64,000 bases of DNA from Cyclobacterium jeungdonense (lineage in GTDB: Bacteria; Bacteroidota; Bacteroidia; Cytophagales; Cyclobacteriaceae), in the NCBI RefSeq assembly GCF_010994275.1, contig NZ_WMCD01000011.1:1-64000 (forward strand). The letters run 5' to 3'. Numbering within the stretch: the first letter of the stretch is position 1; each line of letters opens with the position of its first letter. The translations under genes were made by a program, and so were the position numbers. Positions 26,487 through 36,558 of the stretch are shown in pieces. The notes under the pieces were generated by a model. The model had not been told where the DNA came from and searched no databases. It saw only the letters and a program-made list of their open reading frames with translations.

Positions 26487-27512
26487 ATGAAGCACCTTTC
26501 TTGTTTCCCATTGATCGCGTTGTCCGTCATCCTATTGCTTGCAGGCTCTGTTTTTGCGTTGCCCCCAATAGGGCAACTGAATGAAAGGCAACATACGGAT
26601 TCGATTAAGGGCAAGGTCATTATCCTGGATCCGGGTCACGGCGGTACGGCTGCCACCGATTCCTACCGGGTTGGGCCTACTGGTGAGCGGGAGGAATGGG
26701 TGAATTTACGGGTCGCTTTGTACCTTAAAGATATGTTGGAGAGAGCCGGAGGGGAGGTTTTACTTACCCGTGCGGGGGATGTATTTGTGCCGTTGGAGGA
26801 GCGAAGCCAACTTGCCTTGCATAAGCAAGCGGACCTCTTTGTTTCCATTCACCACAATGCTACGGCAGATAGGTCGGTCAATTTTCCCATTATTTACTTC
26901 CACGGGTCAGCAACCGAAAACCTGGGTAGCGTACTTTTGGGAAAGGAAATAGCCGTTTCTCTGCGCAAGCATTTGTTCAAAGACAAAGGTCCTTACAGTC
27001 TGGTGTCCGATTATACCATCTTTTCAAAGTCAGGAGCCAGCGTTTTGCGCGGGACTTATGGCATACCGGCAGTAATCGGTGAGGCCACTTTTTTCACCCA
27101 TCCTAAAGAAGAAAAAAGGTTGAAGAGGGAAGCGTATAACCGGAAAGAAGCCCGTGCTTATTTTGAGGCGATCGCCGCGTTTTTTTCAGAAATTAGGTCA
27201 CCCATTTTGGAAAAAAATCTCCCGTTAAAAATCCCTCCTTTTGAAGTTTTTCAGGAAGCGGAAAGAATGCGCCCGGAAGCGTTACAATGGAAGGAAAACT
27301 TTCAGGAGGCCAAGCGCCTGTATGAAACAGGTAGCTCCGAAAATAAGGAGCGTGCCATGAGCTTATTGGATCTCTGCGTAAAATCGTTTCCAGATTCTTA
27401 CCTTGCGCGAGAATGTCATGTGCTGCGAGCCACTATTTTGGAAGAGCAAGGCAAACTGGATGAATCTGCCATGGAGTTCAAACGGCTGGAGGCTTATTAT
27501 CCGGAGAATTAG
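26487..27512 (+). CDS. N-acetylmuramoyl-L-alanine amidase (Amidase_3) with C-terminal helical repeat
   Basis: A 341-residue exported protein with a signal peptide. Residues about 42-235 are a zinc-dependent amidase that cleaves the peptide from muramic acid in peptidoglycan: ILDPGHGG supplies the first His, SIHHNA the second, and VIGEATFFTH the catalytic Glu. The C-terminal 90 residues are helical and TPR-like, a possible protein-binding extension. Its stop codon overlaps the stop of the convergent HPt gene. Confidence 0.88.
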   Translation: MKHLSCFPLIALSVILLLAGSVFALPPIGQLNERQHTDSIKGKVIILDPGHGGTAATDSYRVGPTGEREEWVNLRVALYLKDMLERAGGEVLLTRAGDVFVPLEERSQLALHKQADLFVSIHHNATADRSVNFPIIYFHGSATENLGSVLLGKEIAVSLRKHLFKDKGPYSLVSDYTIFSKSGASVLRGTYGIPAVIGEATFFTHPKEEKRLKREAYNRKEARAYFEAIAAFFSEIRSPILEKNLPLKIPPFEVFQEAERMRPEALQWKENFQEAKRLYETGSSENKERAMSLLDLCVKSFPDSYLARECHVLRATILEEQGKLDESAMEFKRLEAYYPEN

Positions 27513-27874
27513 TTATTTCTATCTTTCAATTCTTCATCCAATTGAATCAACACCGTTTCCAGGACGGTGTTGGTCTCCATTATTAAGGGAGAAAGTTTAT
27601 CAGCCTGCCCCTGATCTTCTGCCAAATCCTCTATTTGCCTTATAATGGGACGGAGAATTTCAATTTTGAGGTTGTCGATACTGGGTTTAATCTGGTGGGC
27701 CAGGTTTTTGATCTCAGTGAAGTCTTTTTGATCAAAAGCCGAATTCAGGCCGGATATGGTGCTTTTTGCTTGTTCGATGAAAAGTTTTATCATTTCGACG
27801 ATAAAATCATCGCTACCTCCGCTAATTTCCTCCAAATTAATCAAATCGTAGAGTTTTCCCTGGTTGTTTTCCAT
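27509..27874 (-). CDS. HPt (histidine phosphotransfer) domain protein
   Basis: A 121-residue helical protein with the HPt motif AHQIKPS, whose His 60 is the predicted phosphorylated residue, preceded by FIVEMIKLFIEQ typical of the family. It would relay phosphate between a hybrid histidine kinase and a response regulator; neither partner is in this window. It converges on the amidase gene, with overlapping stop codons. Confidence 0.85.
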   Translation of the reverse strand: MENNQGKLYDLINLEEISGGSDDFIVEMIKLFIEQAKSTISGLNSAFDQKDFTEIKNLAHQIKPSIDNLKIEILRPIIRQIEDLAEDQGQADKLSPLIMETNTVLETVLIQLDEELKDRNN

Positions 27875-27898
27875 TATCAGTTAGGTCGAATGTTGCCA

Positions 27899-27906
27899 CA
27901 AATATA
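27899..27906 (-). promoter_or_regulatory. Probable promoter of the HPt gene, -7 box TATATTTG
   Basis: On the minus strand the sequence reads TATATTTG, an exact TAnnTTTG match 24 bases upstream of the HPt ATG. No good -33 element is seen. Confidence 0.5.
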
Positions 27907-28021
27907 CCATTTGTATTGGTTTTACCGAATGTCGGAATTTCATCATTTTTCGGGGCTTGGAAAGAAATTTTGGCTTAAATTGCGGCCGTTAAAAAAAATA
28001 TGCACGCTATAATTTTTGTTC

Positions 28022-30283
28022 ATGTCAGATTTGAATCATTATTCAAAGATTGCCAGTGAGTTAGGTATTCGGGAAAAACAGGTAAGTAGTACGGCAGCGT
28101 TGCTGGATGAGGGAGCCACGGTGCCTTTTATTTCCAGGTATCGGAAGGAAGTAACGGGAACCTTGGACGAAGTACAGGTTGCCGCTGTTCGGGATCGATT
28201 GCATCAGCTGAGGGATTTGGAAAAAAGAAAGGAAGCCATCGTTAAGTCCATTGAAGAGCAGGGTAAATTGACAGACGAGCTGACAAAAAAAATCGCTGCG
28301 GCGGAAACCATGTCTTTGCTGGAGGATATTTACCTGCCTTACAAGCCCAAGCGGAGAACCAAAGGAACGGTGGCAAAAGAAAGGGGGCTTGAACCTTTGG
28401 CCACTTTGATTTATTCTCAGGAAAGCGCCTCTCCAGAAATGGAAGCCAAATCCTATGTGGATGCTGAAAAGGATGTTAATACCATTGATGAGGCGCTACA
28501 GGGTGCCAGAGACATCATCGCAGAATGGATTAACGAGGATGCGGAGGTAAGAAAGCAATTGCGTCACTTGTTTATCGAAGAGGGAAAATTTGTTTCTAAG
28601 GTCATTCCGGGAAAAGAGCAGGAAGCAATCAAGTATCAGGATTATTTTAATTGGCAGGAACCAGTTAAAACAGCACCATCCCATAGGGTATTGGCCATGC
28701 GACGTGGGGAGAAAGAGTTGTTTTTGATGCTGGACACCGGTCCGGAAGAAAAGGAAGCCCTGCTTTTGATTGAAAAGAAAGTGTTGAAGGGAAACAATTC
28801 CAGTACCGAGCAGGTCAGATTGGCTATAAAAGATGGGTACAAGCGACTGCTGAAGCCTTCTATGGAGACAGAAGTCAGAGTATTTGCTAAAAAGAAGGCA
28901 GATGAAGCAGCCATCAAAGTATTTGCTGAGAATCTAAGACAACTGCTGCTCGCCTCCCCGTTGGGAGAGAAAGCAGTACTAGCCATTGACCCGGGCTTTC
29001 GGACCGGCTGTAAAGTGGTATGTCTGGGACGACAGGGTCAATTCCTTCAGAATGAGACCATATATCCCAATGAACCGCAGAAAAAAACCATGGAGTCTGG
29101 CGCGCTGGTAAAATACATGGTAGAAAAGCATGGGATTGAGGCCATAGCCATTGGAAATGGAACGGCAAGCCGGGAGACAGAAGCTTTTATTAACAGTCTG
29201 GGCCTGCCAAAAGAGGTACTCGTGGTAATGGTAAATGAGAGTGGTGCTTCTATATACTCAGCCTCCGAAGTAGCCCGGGAAGAGTTTCCGGATTTTGACC
29301 TTACGGTTCGGGGAGCGGTTTCCATAGGAAGGAGATTGATGGATCCCCTCGCAGAGTTGGTGAAAATTGATGCCAAATCCATAGGTGTGGGCCAATACCA
29401 GCACGATGTAGATCAAAATGCCCTGAAGAATTCACTGGATGATACCGTTATGAGTTGTGTGAATGGCGTTGGAGTGGAGGTAAATACGGCTTCAAAGCAA
29501 CTATTGACCTATGTATCTGGGTTAGGCCCCTCTCTGGCTCAGCATATCGTAGCCTACCGTAATGAGAACGGGCCGTTTAAAAGCAGGGAAGAAATAAAAA
29601 AAGTGCCACGGTTGGGAGAAAAGGCATTTGAACAGGCAGCCGGTTTCCTCCGAATACGGAATGGCGTGAATCCACTGGATGGTAGTGCCGTCCATCCGGA
29701 ACGGTACGGACTGATAAAGCTGATGGCAGATGACATGGGTGTATCCGTAAGTGCTTTACTAAAGGACGATCAACTTGTCCAAAAGATCCCCCTGGAAAAA
29801 TACGTGGGAGAGGAGGTAGGCTTGCCTACCCTTAAGGATATATTAGAAGAACTAGGAAAACCAGGCAGAGACCCCAGGAACAGGTTTGAGGTTTTTCGGT
29901 TTGAGGATGGGATTAATGAAATCAAGGATCTGAAAATAGGGATGGTACTGCCCGGGATTGTCACCAATATCACCCAATTTGGTGCTTTTGTGGATGTGGG
30001 TGTGCACCAGGACGGGTTGGTGCATTTAAGTCAACTTGCTGACCGCTTTATCAAAGACCCCAATGAAGTGGTGTCAGTAAATCAAAAAGTGAAAGTTACG
30101 GTAATGGAGGTGGATATAGCCCGCAAGCGAATCGGACTAAGCATGAAAGCAGACCCTTTTGGGAAATCTCCCCAGAAAGGAAAGCGGGATAAGCCCTCCG
30201 GGAAGCAAAGGGCCAACAAGCCGGAACCTAAGGAGAGTATGGAAGATAAACTTGCTTTATTAAAGCAGAAGTTTGGAAAATAA
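28022..30283 (+). CDS. tex: Tex-family RNA-binding transcription accessory protein
   Basis: Start is placed at ATG 28022 (MSDLNHYSKIA), giving 753 residues. The Tex layout is visible: an N-terminal helical domain with GATVPFISRYRKEVTG, a YqgF-like RNase H domain near VLAIDPGFRTGCK, a helix-hairpin-helix segment LGPSLAQHIVAYR, and a C-terminal S1 RNA-binding domain (VTNITQFGAFVDVGVHQDGL) with a basic tail. Tex proteins bind nucleic acid in the cytoplasm and affect transcription. The length is usual. Confidence 0.95.
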   Translation: MSDLNHYSKIASELGIREKQVSSTAALLDEGATVPFISRYRKEVTGTLDEVQVAAVRDRLHQLRDLEKRKEAIVKSIEEQGKLTDELTKKIAAAETMSLLEDIYLPYKPKRRTKGTVAKERGLEPLATLIYSQESASPEMEAKSYVDAEKDVNTIDEALQGARDIIAEWINEDAEVRKQLRHLFIEEGKFVSKVIPGKEQEAIKYQDYFNWQEPVKTAPSHRVLAMRRGEKELFLMLDTGPEEKEALLLIEKKVLKGNNSSTEQVRLAIKDGYKRLLKPSMETEVRVFAKKKADEAAIKVFAENLRQLLLASPLGEKAVLAIDPGFRTGCKVVCLGRQGQFLQNETIYPNEPQKKTMESGALVKYMVEKHGIEAIAIGNGTASRETEAFINSLGLPKEVLVVMVNESGASIYSASEVAREEFPDFDLTVRGAVSIGRRLMDPLAELVKIDAKSIGVGQYQHDVDQNALKNSLDDTVMSCVNGVGVEVNTASKQLLTYVSGLGPSLAQHIVAYRNENGPFKSREEIKKVPRLGEKAFEQAAGFLRIRNGVNPLDGSAVHPERYGLIKLMADDMGVSVSALLKDDQLVQKIPLEKYVGEEVGLPTLKDILEELGKPGRDPRNRFEVFRFEDGINEIKDLKIGMVLPGIVTNITQFGAFVDVGVHQDGLVHLSQLADRFIKDPNEVVSVNQKVKVTVMEVDIARKRIGLSMKADPFGKSPQKGKRDKPSGKQRANKPEPKESMEDKLALLKQKFGK

Positions 30284-30435
30284 TTTTCTCGTTTTCATAC
30301 CTGAAAACTAATTTTATGAACGACAAATGCAGCCAGGTAATTTGATTGAATTTTAGATCGGGTAGAGGAATAGATTTCTTTATTCAACTTTTACCCTACA
30401 GTTGCTATTCATAGAGCTCGTTTTGCACTGAGCTG

Positions 30436-30476
30436 ATACCCATGATCCGATTTTTCAGATCATGGGTATTTTTTTT
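30436..30476 (+). terminator. Intrinsic terminator downstream of tex
   Basis: Perfect 12-base inverted repeat ATACCCATGATC / GATCATGGGTAT with a 10-base loop, followed by a run of eight T. It lies about 150 bases after the tex stop. Confidence 0.9.
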
Positions 30477-30639
30477 GAATAGGATCGGTATAATGGAAAA
30501 GCACTACTGAATAGAGTGAAACCCCTGGTTGCTAGCACAATCACCTGGTAACGTATCAGCCAATAAAATATCCCCTGGCAGGGAAAACCAGCTACCCGGC
30601 AGGCAGACAATTGGCCCATTTTCCGATTAGCGATAAATA

Positions 30640-31080
30640 TGGAATCGTTACGTTAAGCAATAGAATAATATTTGGTATTTAATGATAAAAACGGAAAAAT
30701 AATTTAAAACAAATTTATTAAATTATTTGGTATAAAAATGAACCATAAAAAATGTTTAGAACATAAAATATTAAAATGTAGGGGTAATTATAAACTAAAA
30801 AAGGTAAAAAATAATAAATAGTTTAAATATAAGGCAATAAAATTCCCTGTTGTAATTTAAACAGTATTTTTATAGTAACTATTTAAAATCATTAAAAATA
30901 GTAATAAATAATAAAATTTAATAAATATACCAATATATATTTAATAAATTTAAATAAAATTATTTTAAATATAAAAATATCAATAATATTTAATTATTTC
31001 GTTTTATTCGATTTTTTAAAAATTAATTCGGTAAATTTTTCTTATTCGAATTCCCGGTTTATATTGACAACGAATTTAAA
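30640..31080. other. Very AT-rich non-coding stretch upstream of susC
   Basis: About 440 bases composed almost entirely of A and T, with many short A and T tracts and no ORF. With the flanks it fills the 939-base gap between tex and the SusC gene. It probably contains the SusC promoter, but no exact TAnnTTTG box is seen near the gene. Bent DNA, a binding site for a nucleoid protein, or a horizontal-transfer boundary are possible. Confidence 0.6.
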
Positions 31081-31222
31081 AATGAAGGGTTAAAATGTAC
31101 CCTATTTGTCATTTTAATATTCAAAAACCCCAAATAGCCCTTTCAGAAATACCCAAAATTTAACCACTTGGGACAACCGGAGAAAAACCGGTGTTAATCT
31201 TCACTTATTAACCATTAACAAC

Positions 31223-34200
31223 ATGATTAAAAAATTTACTCACGCAAAGGAAAGGAGTAACGGTGTTTTTACCAAGCTCTTCCTTGGATTGATGATCCTT
31301 ACAGGGTCGATGCTATTTAATCCGCTCTTTGCACAGGAGCGGTCGGTATCTGGAAAGGTAATTGATGAAAATAAGCAATCGATTCCAGGTGCAAGTGTGC
31401 TTGTAAAAGGCACCACAAAAGGAGCTGCCACCGATATCAATGGAGAGTTCACGCTTTCTTTAACTGGATCGGAGGATGTTTTGGAAGTTTCTTTTATCGG
31501 TTACGATAAAAAAGAAGTTAAAGTAGGCAATAAGAGTGAAATGACTATTTCTCTGTTGCCCGATGAAACGGCGCTATCTGAGGTAGTAGTGACCGCCTTC
31601 GGAATGGAACGCGAAAAGAAGGCGTTAGGCTACGCTACGCAGGCGGTTGAGGGTAGCCAGTTAGCTGATGCCCGCCAGCCGAATATTGCCAATAACCTGT
31701 CCGGTCGTGTTGCCGGAGTACAAATTAATAGTAACTCCATGCCTGGTAGTGGTTCTCACATTGTCATTCGGGGATCTTCTTCCGTAGCAGGTAACAACCA
31801 GCCTCTTGTGGTTTTGGATGGTGTCCCACTGGACCAAACCTCAAGCAGAAGATATGGGGGAGGCTTGTCCGAGATCAATCCTGACAATATTAAGGAGATA
31901 AATGTATTGAAAGGTGCCACTGCGGCGGCGCTATATGGATCCAGAGCAGCAAACGGTGTGATCATGGTAACTACAAAGGACGGTTCCGGAAGCAAAGGAA
32001 TTGGAGTAGAGCTCAATACCAACATGACCTTTGACAGACCCTTGGTAGAACCAGGTTTACAGAATATTTATGGTGGAGGCATCGGGTACAGAACCTGGTA
32101 TGTAGACGGAAGAAACGGATTTGATGCGGATGGAATTCGTGGTACAGCGGGAGTGGATGAAAGCTGGGGGCAGCCTATGGATGGATCATTGGTTCCATTA
32201 TGGTACAGTGCACCCGGTAGAGAGCCGTTATTACCGCAGCCAGATAATTTTCAGCAGTTTTGGGAGACAGGTAGAAGCATGACGAATAACGTGGCGGTAT
32301 CAGGTGCTAACGAATATGGAAATTTCCGACTGTCTATGGGAAGACTGGATCAAACCAGTATCATGTATAACAACAATTATTATAGAAACAATTTCAAACT
32401 TAATGCTGGCTACAACTTCACCGATAAGTTAAGTTTCACAGTTAGCGCGGAGTACGTGAAATCCGGATCGGATAACCGAAGGTATACCGGGAGTTCTGAC
32501 TTTATCTGGGCTCACAGGCACACGGATTATGACAAGTTGAAAAACTGGGAGCAATATTACCCGATACAGCGAGAGACCTTCCGGCCTGGCGATGATTATC
32601 CGTACGCCAACTGGCAGCACGAGTATTTTACCAATCCTTATTTTCTACAGGATCGGTATACCAACGCCAATGAAAAGGACCGACTGGTGGGAAATATTGC
32701 CGCCAATTATAAATTTTCCGATGAACTCAGCATCATGTTACGTTCCGGAACCGATTTCTGGTCCGATAGTCGGACTGACGTGACCAGCGTGGAAAGAACC
32801 AAGAATTTTGTACGCATTCTGGGAGCCTACACCGATACCCAGATGACCAGCCAGGAAACCAACAGTGATATTATCCTGACTTATAATAAAACGTTGGACA
32901 ACGGATTTTCTATTAATTTCCAGGGCGGAGCTATCAATAGGACCAACAACTATCAGATGACTGAAGTGAATGTCCGGGAACTTACCATCGACGGTTTGTA
33001 CAACCTGGGCAACTATGCCAGTCCGGTGGTTCCTTCCAGTGAAATCAGGAAGCAGGTAGTTAATAGCGTGTTTGGTTCGGCGCAATTTGGTTATGCCAAT
33101 TCCATCTTTTTGGACGTGACTGGAAGAAATGACTGGTCCAGTACCTTGCCAACCAACGCCAATTCTTTCTTTTACCCTTCTGTAGCCTTGAGTGCCGTTT
33201 TAACCGATTTGTTTGCAGTGCAAAGTGATTTCCTCTCTTTTGCCAAGGTCAGAGCTAGTTTGGCACAAGTAGGTAATGATGCAGATCCCTACTTGTTAAA
33301 TCAGGTATTCGCTTCTCAGGGACTATGGGCAGGCACCACTCCAATGTATGCAGCTTCAGATGAAATCGCTAACCGCAATCTTAAGCCTGAAATCACTACG
33401 GGTCAGGAAGTAGGACTTGATTTACGTTTTCTGAATGGAAGGATTGGACTTGACTTTACCTATTACCATCAATCTACCACCAACCAGATTTTGGCAGTTG
33501 CCATTTCGCGTGCTTCCGGTTATGAAAGTCAGATTTTAAATGCTGGTGAAATCACCAATCAAGGTGTGGAATTAATGCTTACAGCTGGGATTCTTCAAAA
33601 TACAGGGGGGCTTAACTGGGATGTTGCGGTGAATTTTGCCCGAAACAGAAACCTGGTGGTAGAATTGGCTGAAGGTCTTGAAAACTACACACTCGGAAGT
33701 CAGAATAGTTTAACCTCTGAGGCCAGGATTGGCCAGCCTTATGGAACCCTTTACGGTAGAAGATACCAAAGGTCTCCAGAGGGCGAAATCGTATACAGCA
33801 ACGGATTACCGCAATTAGATGCAGGAACATTCCAATTAGGAAATATTCAACCTGATTGGATTGGCGGATTATCCAACACGTTTACCTACAGGGGGTTTAC
33901 CCTCGGCTCGTTGATTGATGTACGAATGGGCGGAGATTTATTCGACGTGGGTACCGGATTGGCCAGAAAGACCGGTCAGTATGTAGAAACGGCCATTGGA
34001 AGAGAAGAGGGAGTGATCGGAAAAGGCGTGATGAACGTTGGAACGGACGAAAGCCCTGTCTACGTGACCAATGATGTAATTGTTGGAGCACAGCCTTTCT
34101 GGAATGCGCAAAATCCCCGAACTTATCACGAAGCAGGTATTTTTGATGGCTCGTTTGTAAAATTGAGGGAATTGTCCTTAGGCTATAGTCTTCCGCAAAC

Positions 34201-34390
34201 CTTTCTAGCCAATACTTTTCTCGAGAGTGTAAGACTATCCCTGGTTGGAAGAAACCTAGCCATCTTGTTTCGAAACCACCCGCACCTGGATCCCGAGTTT
34301 GACGCCAAAGGAGGCAATGCACAGGGATTTGGTTATGGTGAAATGCCTTCGACCAGAAATATTGGATTTAACCTGAATGTTAGCTTTTAA
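31223..34390 (+). CDS. SusC/RagA-family TonB-linked outer-membrane transporter
   Basis: A 1055-residue protein with a signal peptide (to about residue 37, LFAQE), a CarboxypepD_reg-like domain (VSGKVIDENKQSIPGASVLVKGT), a TonB plug (VVVTAFGMEREKKALGYATQ; NIKEINVLKGATAAALYGSRAAN is split across about 190-235) and a 22-strand-type barrel ending NIGFNLNVSF. It imports an oligomer across the outer membrane using TonB energy. It lies directly upstream of the SusD gene. The substrate is unknown; the neighbouring exported aminotransferases suggest an amino-group-containing nutrient rather than a plain glycan (inference). Confidence 0.93.
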   Translation: MIKKFTHAKERSNGVFTKLFLGLMILTGSMLFNPLFAQERSVSGKVIDENKQSIPGASVLVKGTTKGAATDINGEFTLSLTGSEDVLEVSFIGYDKKEVKVGNKSEMTISLLPDETALSEVVVTAFGMEREKKALGYATQAVEGSQLADARQPNIANNLSGRVAGVQINSNSMPGSGSHIVIRGSSSVAGNNQPLVVLDGVPLDQTSSRRYGGGLSEINPDNIKEINVLKGATAAALYGSRAANGVIMVTTKDGSGSKGIGVELNTNMTFDRPLVEPGLQNIYGGGIGYRTWYVDGRNGFDADGIRGTAGVDESWGQPMDGSLVPLWYSAPGREPLLPQPDNFQQFWETGRSMTNNVAVSGANEYGNFRLSMGRLDQTSIMYNNNYYRNNFKLNAGYNFTDKLSFTVSAEYVKSGSDNRRYTGSSDFIWAHRHTDYDKLKNWEQYYPIQRETFRPGDDYPYANWQHEYFTNPYFLQDRYTNANEKDRLVGNIAANYKFSDELSIMLRSGTDFWSDSRTDVTSVERTKNFVRILGAYTDTQMTSQETNSDIILTYNKTLDNGFSINFQGGAINRTNNYQMTEVNVRELTIDGLYNLGNYASPVVPSSEIRKQVVNSVFGSAQFGYANSIFLDVTGRNDWSSTLPTNANSFFYPSVALSAVLTDLFAVQSDFLSFAKVRASLAQVGNDADPYLLNQVFASQGLWAGTTPMYAASDEIANRNLKPEITTGQEVGLDLRFLNGRIGLDFTYYHQSTTNQILAVAISRASGYESQILNAGEITNQGVELMLTAGILQNTGGLNWDVAVNFARNRNLVVELAEGLENYTLGSQNSLTSEARIGQPYGTLYGRRYQRSPEGEIVYSNGLPQLDAGTFQLGNIQPDWIGGLSNTFTYRGFTLGSLIDVRMGGDLFDVGTGLARKTGQYVETAIGREEGVIGKGVMNVGTDESPVYVTNDVIVGAQPFWNAQNPRTYHEAGIFDGSFVKLRELSLGYSLPQTFLANTFLESVRLSLVGRNLAILFRNHPHLDPEFDAKGGNAQGFGYGEMPSTRNIGFNLNVSF

Positions 34391-34420
34391 GTGAATTCCA
34401 ACTTGCAAAAGATTAAAACC

Positions 34421-35881
34421 ATGAAAAATTTTAAAATACTACCCTATACCTTATTACTCGGGCTTTTCCTTCTGGCAGGCTCTTGTACGGAAGAATTTGC
34501 TGAAATCAATACGGATCCCAACAACCCGGTTACCATCTCTCCGGCGCTATTATTACCCAATGCCATACAGGTTTCTGTAGATAGGTACTGGGGCCATAGC
34601 ACCCGATTTGAAAGGTTAAATATCGATGCAGCCATGTGCTGGATTCAACATCTGGCTAGAAATATTTACATCAATGCGGAAGGAGATACCTATGAGATTC
34701 CAATTACGGTTTCCACCGGAACCTGGGATAATCTCTATAACAGTTCGCTGGTGAACCTGGAGCAGGTAATCGAATTAGCTGGGGAAGGTGGAGAATTTGA
34801 GAACCGAAACTACGAAGGAATAGCCTTGGTGATGAAAGCGTTTACGTTTTCTTACCTGACAGATGCATTTGGCCCCATTCCTTATTCTGAAGCCCTTAAG
34901 GGAGCAGCTGAGGAGTCCATCAATTCACCGAAATACGACTCTATGGAAGAGGTGTATGCCGGGGTTTTGGCGGATCTTAAGCTTGCCAACGAAAAGCTTT
35001 CAATCAATGGTCCGGTAGTAAATGGAGATATCATGTTTGATGGGGACATTTTGAGATGGAAAAAGTTTGCTAATTCATTAAGAATCAAATTGGCAAACCG
35101 GCAGGCTGTTAAAAAGCCGGCCGAATCCAGAGCCATTATGCAGGAAATACTCGCTTCTCCCGAAACCTATCCTATTTTCACAGGAAACGATGATTATGCG
35201 GAATTAAAACATGCAAATGTCATCGGAAGTAGAAATAAGATGTTTGATGTCTTCTCCACACGTTCGGATTGGAATATCAGTACGACTTTGGTAGATAAAC
35301 TGTTGGAACTGGATGATGACCGTATTTCAGTGTATGCCTTGCCTTTGGGAGATGGATCGTACAAAGGGTTACCAAATGGGTTGACAGATGCGGCTGCATC
35401 TACCATTTCAGCCTCTACAATTGGTCAAAAATTCCTGGATCCTGAAGCACCCAGTATTTTGATGACCTATTCTGAATTGATGTTTATCCTTGCCGAAGCG
35501 GCTCTTGACGGAGATATTGCTGCAGATCACATGGAATATTTCGAGGAAGGAGTGAGAGGTTCTTTTGCGCAACATGGATTGGAAATGCCTGCCGATTATA
35601 TCGGCAAACTGGGTTCCGTTGACAAAGAAACCATCATGACTCAAAAATGGATTGCACTCTTTGGGCAGGGAATTGAAGCCTGGACAGAATACAGGAGAAC
35701 TGGTCTCCCGCAAATGCCCACGCCTGATCCAAATTCCATATTTGTAAACGAGGGCGTGTTGCCTACACGTATTGAGTATCCACCATCTGAATATTCTCTG
35801 AACATGGATAATTTGCAGGGGGGCATACAAATGCTGGGAGGAGAAGACAATATGCGAAGCGAATTATGGTGGGCGGAATAA
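34421..35881 (+). CDS. SusD/RagB-family nutrient-binding outer-membrane lipoprotein
   Basis: Start is placed at ATG 34421 (MKNFKILPY), which gives a normal lipoprotein signal with lipobox AGSCTE; a GTG at 34391, adjoining the SusC stop, is the alternative. The 486-residue protein has the SusD-like_2 opening AEINTDPNNPVTISPALLLPNA and the helical TPR-rich pattern. It is the surface lid that captures substrate for the SusC transporter. It is co-transcribed with SusC. Confidence 0.92.
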   Translation: MKNFKILPYTLLLGLFLLAGSCTEEFAEINTDPNNPVTISPALLLPNAIQVSVDRYWGHSTRFERLNIDAAMCWIQHLARNIYINAEGDTYEIPITVSTGTWDNLYNSSLVNLEQVIELAGEGGEFENRNYEGIALVMKAFTFSYLTDAFGPIPYSEALKGAAEESINSPKYDSMEEVYAGVLADLKLANEKLSINGPVVNGDIMFDGDILRWKKFANSLRIKLANRQAVKKPAESRAIMQEILASPETYPIFTGNDDYAELKHANVIGSRNKMFDVFSTRSDWNISTTLVDKLLELDDDRISVYALPLGDGSYKGLPNGLTDAAASTISASTIGQKFLDPEAPSILMTYSELMFILAEAALDGDIAADHMEYFEEGVRGSFAQHGLEMPADYIGKLGSVDKETIMTQKWIALFGQGIEAWTEYRRTGLPQMPTPDPNSIFVNEGVLPTRIEYPPSEYSLNMDNLQGGIQMLGGEDNMRSELWWAE

Positions 35882-35949
35882 GGGATTCATTCCTTTAGAA
35901 GAACCTGTTTTTGCAAATAGATATTTTCAAATTCAATTGAAATCAAACT

Positions 35950-36384
35950 ATGAAAAAAATTATAAATAAATTTGCTATACTAGGCGTAGTGATCAGTGTT
36001 TTCTCTTGCGTTGAAGCAGAGGATCTGGCTACTCCCAACGTGGCCGCACCCGTTTTGGTAGTGCTGGAAGGGAATGAATTTGACGCCGCTACAGGTGTTG
36101 CAGTTTCCGGTTCGTTTTACGAATTGGACAAGAGCGGTATTCTAGATCGTAATATAGGTATTGATTCCATTCCTGTCTCAGGTCTGGAGGTAACGGTTTT
36201 TATAGACCAAACAAATGAGATTGGCACACTAACCACTGATAGCCAGGGCAAAATTTTATTTGAGAATCCCTGGACTACACTTGGTTTGTCGGAACCAAGT
36301 TCTGGTTCACAAATTCGTCTGGAATTTGCCGGAAGCTATAATGACATTGCCTTCAGGAAATACCACAATGTACGTGTAAGATAG
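35950..36384 (+). CDS. Small exported lipoprotein of the SusCD operon
   Basis: A 144-residue protein with a lipoprotein signal (VFSCVEA). The mature part is rich in beta-strand patterns and contains VSGLEVTVFIDQTNEIG and GKILFENPWTTLGLSEPSSG, suggesting an Ig-like or carboxypeptidase-regulatory-like sandwich. No family is recognised. It follows SusD by 68 bases on the same strand, so it may be an accessory surface protein of the transporter. Confidence 0.75.
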   Translation: MKKIINKFAILGVVISVFSCVEAEDLATPNVAAPVLVVLEGNEFDAATGVAVSGSFYELDKSGILDRNIGIDSIPVSGLEVTVFIDQTNEIGTLTTDSQGKILFENPWTTLGLSEPSSGSQIRLEFAGSYNDIAFRKYHNVRVR

Positions 36385-36418
36385 ACGTAAACAGATAAGG
36401 ACAAGATTCCTTGGGTAA

Positions 36419-36512
36419 GGGATGTTTTGTTTGGTAAAGGTTTTCTCTGCTGGTACGGGCTAAACTCCGGACAAAAGCAGAAAATAATCATCCTGACAAA
36501 ACATCCTTTTTT
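36419..36512 (+). terminator. Large nested stem-loop with T-run between the lipoprotein and aminotransferase genes
   Basis: Perfect 11-base outer stem GGATGTTTTGT (36420-36430) / ACAAAACATCC (36496-36506), an inner stem CTGCT / AGCAG (36447-36451 / 36476-36480) and a run of six T after the outer stem. It could be an ordinary terminator or a partial-termination element that sets aminotransferase expression below SusCD. The loop is unusually large for a simple terminator. Confidence 0.6.
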
Positions 36513-36558
36513 CATTCTATAAATAAACATTCACCACTAACAACCAAATCAAAAAAAG

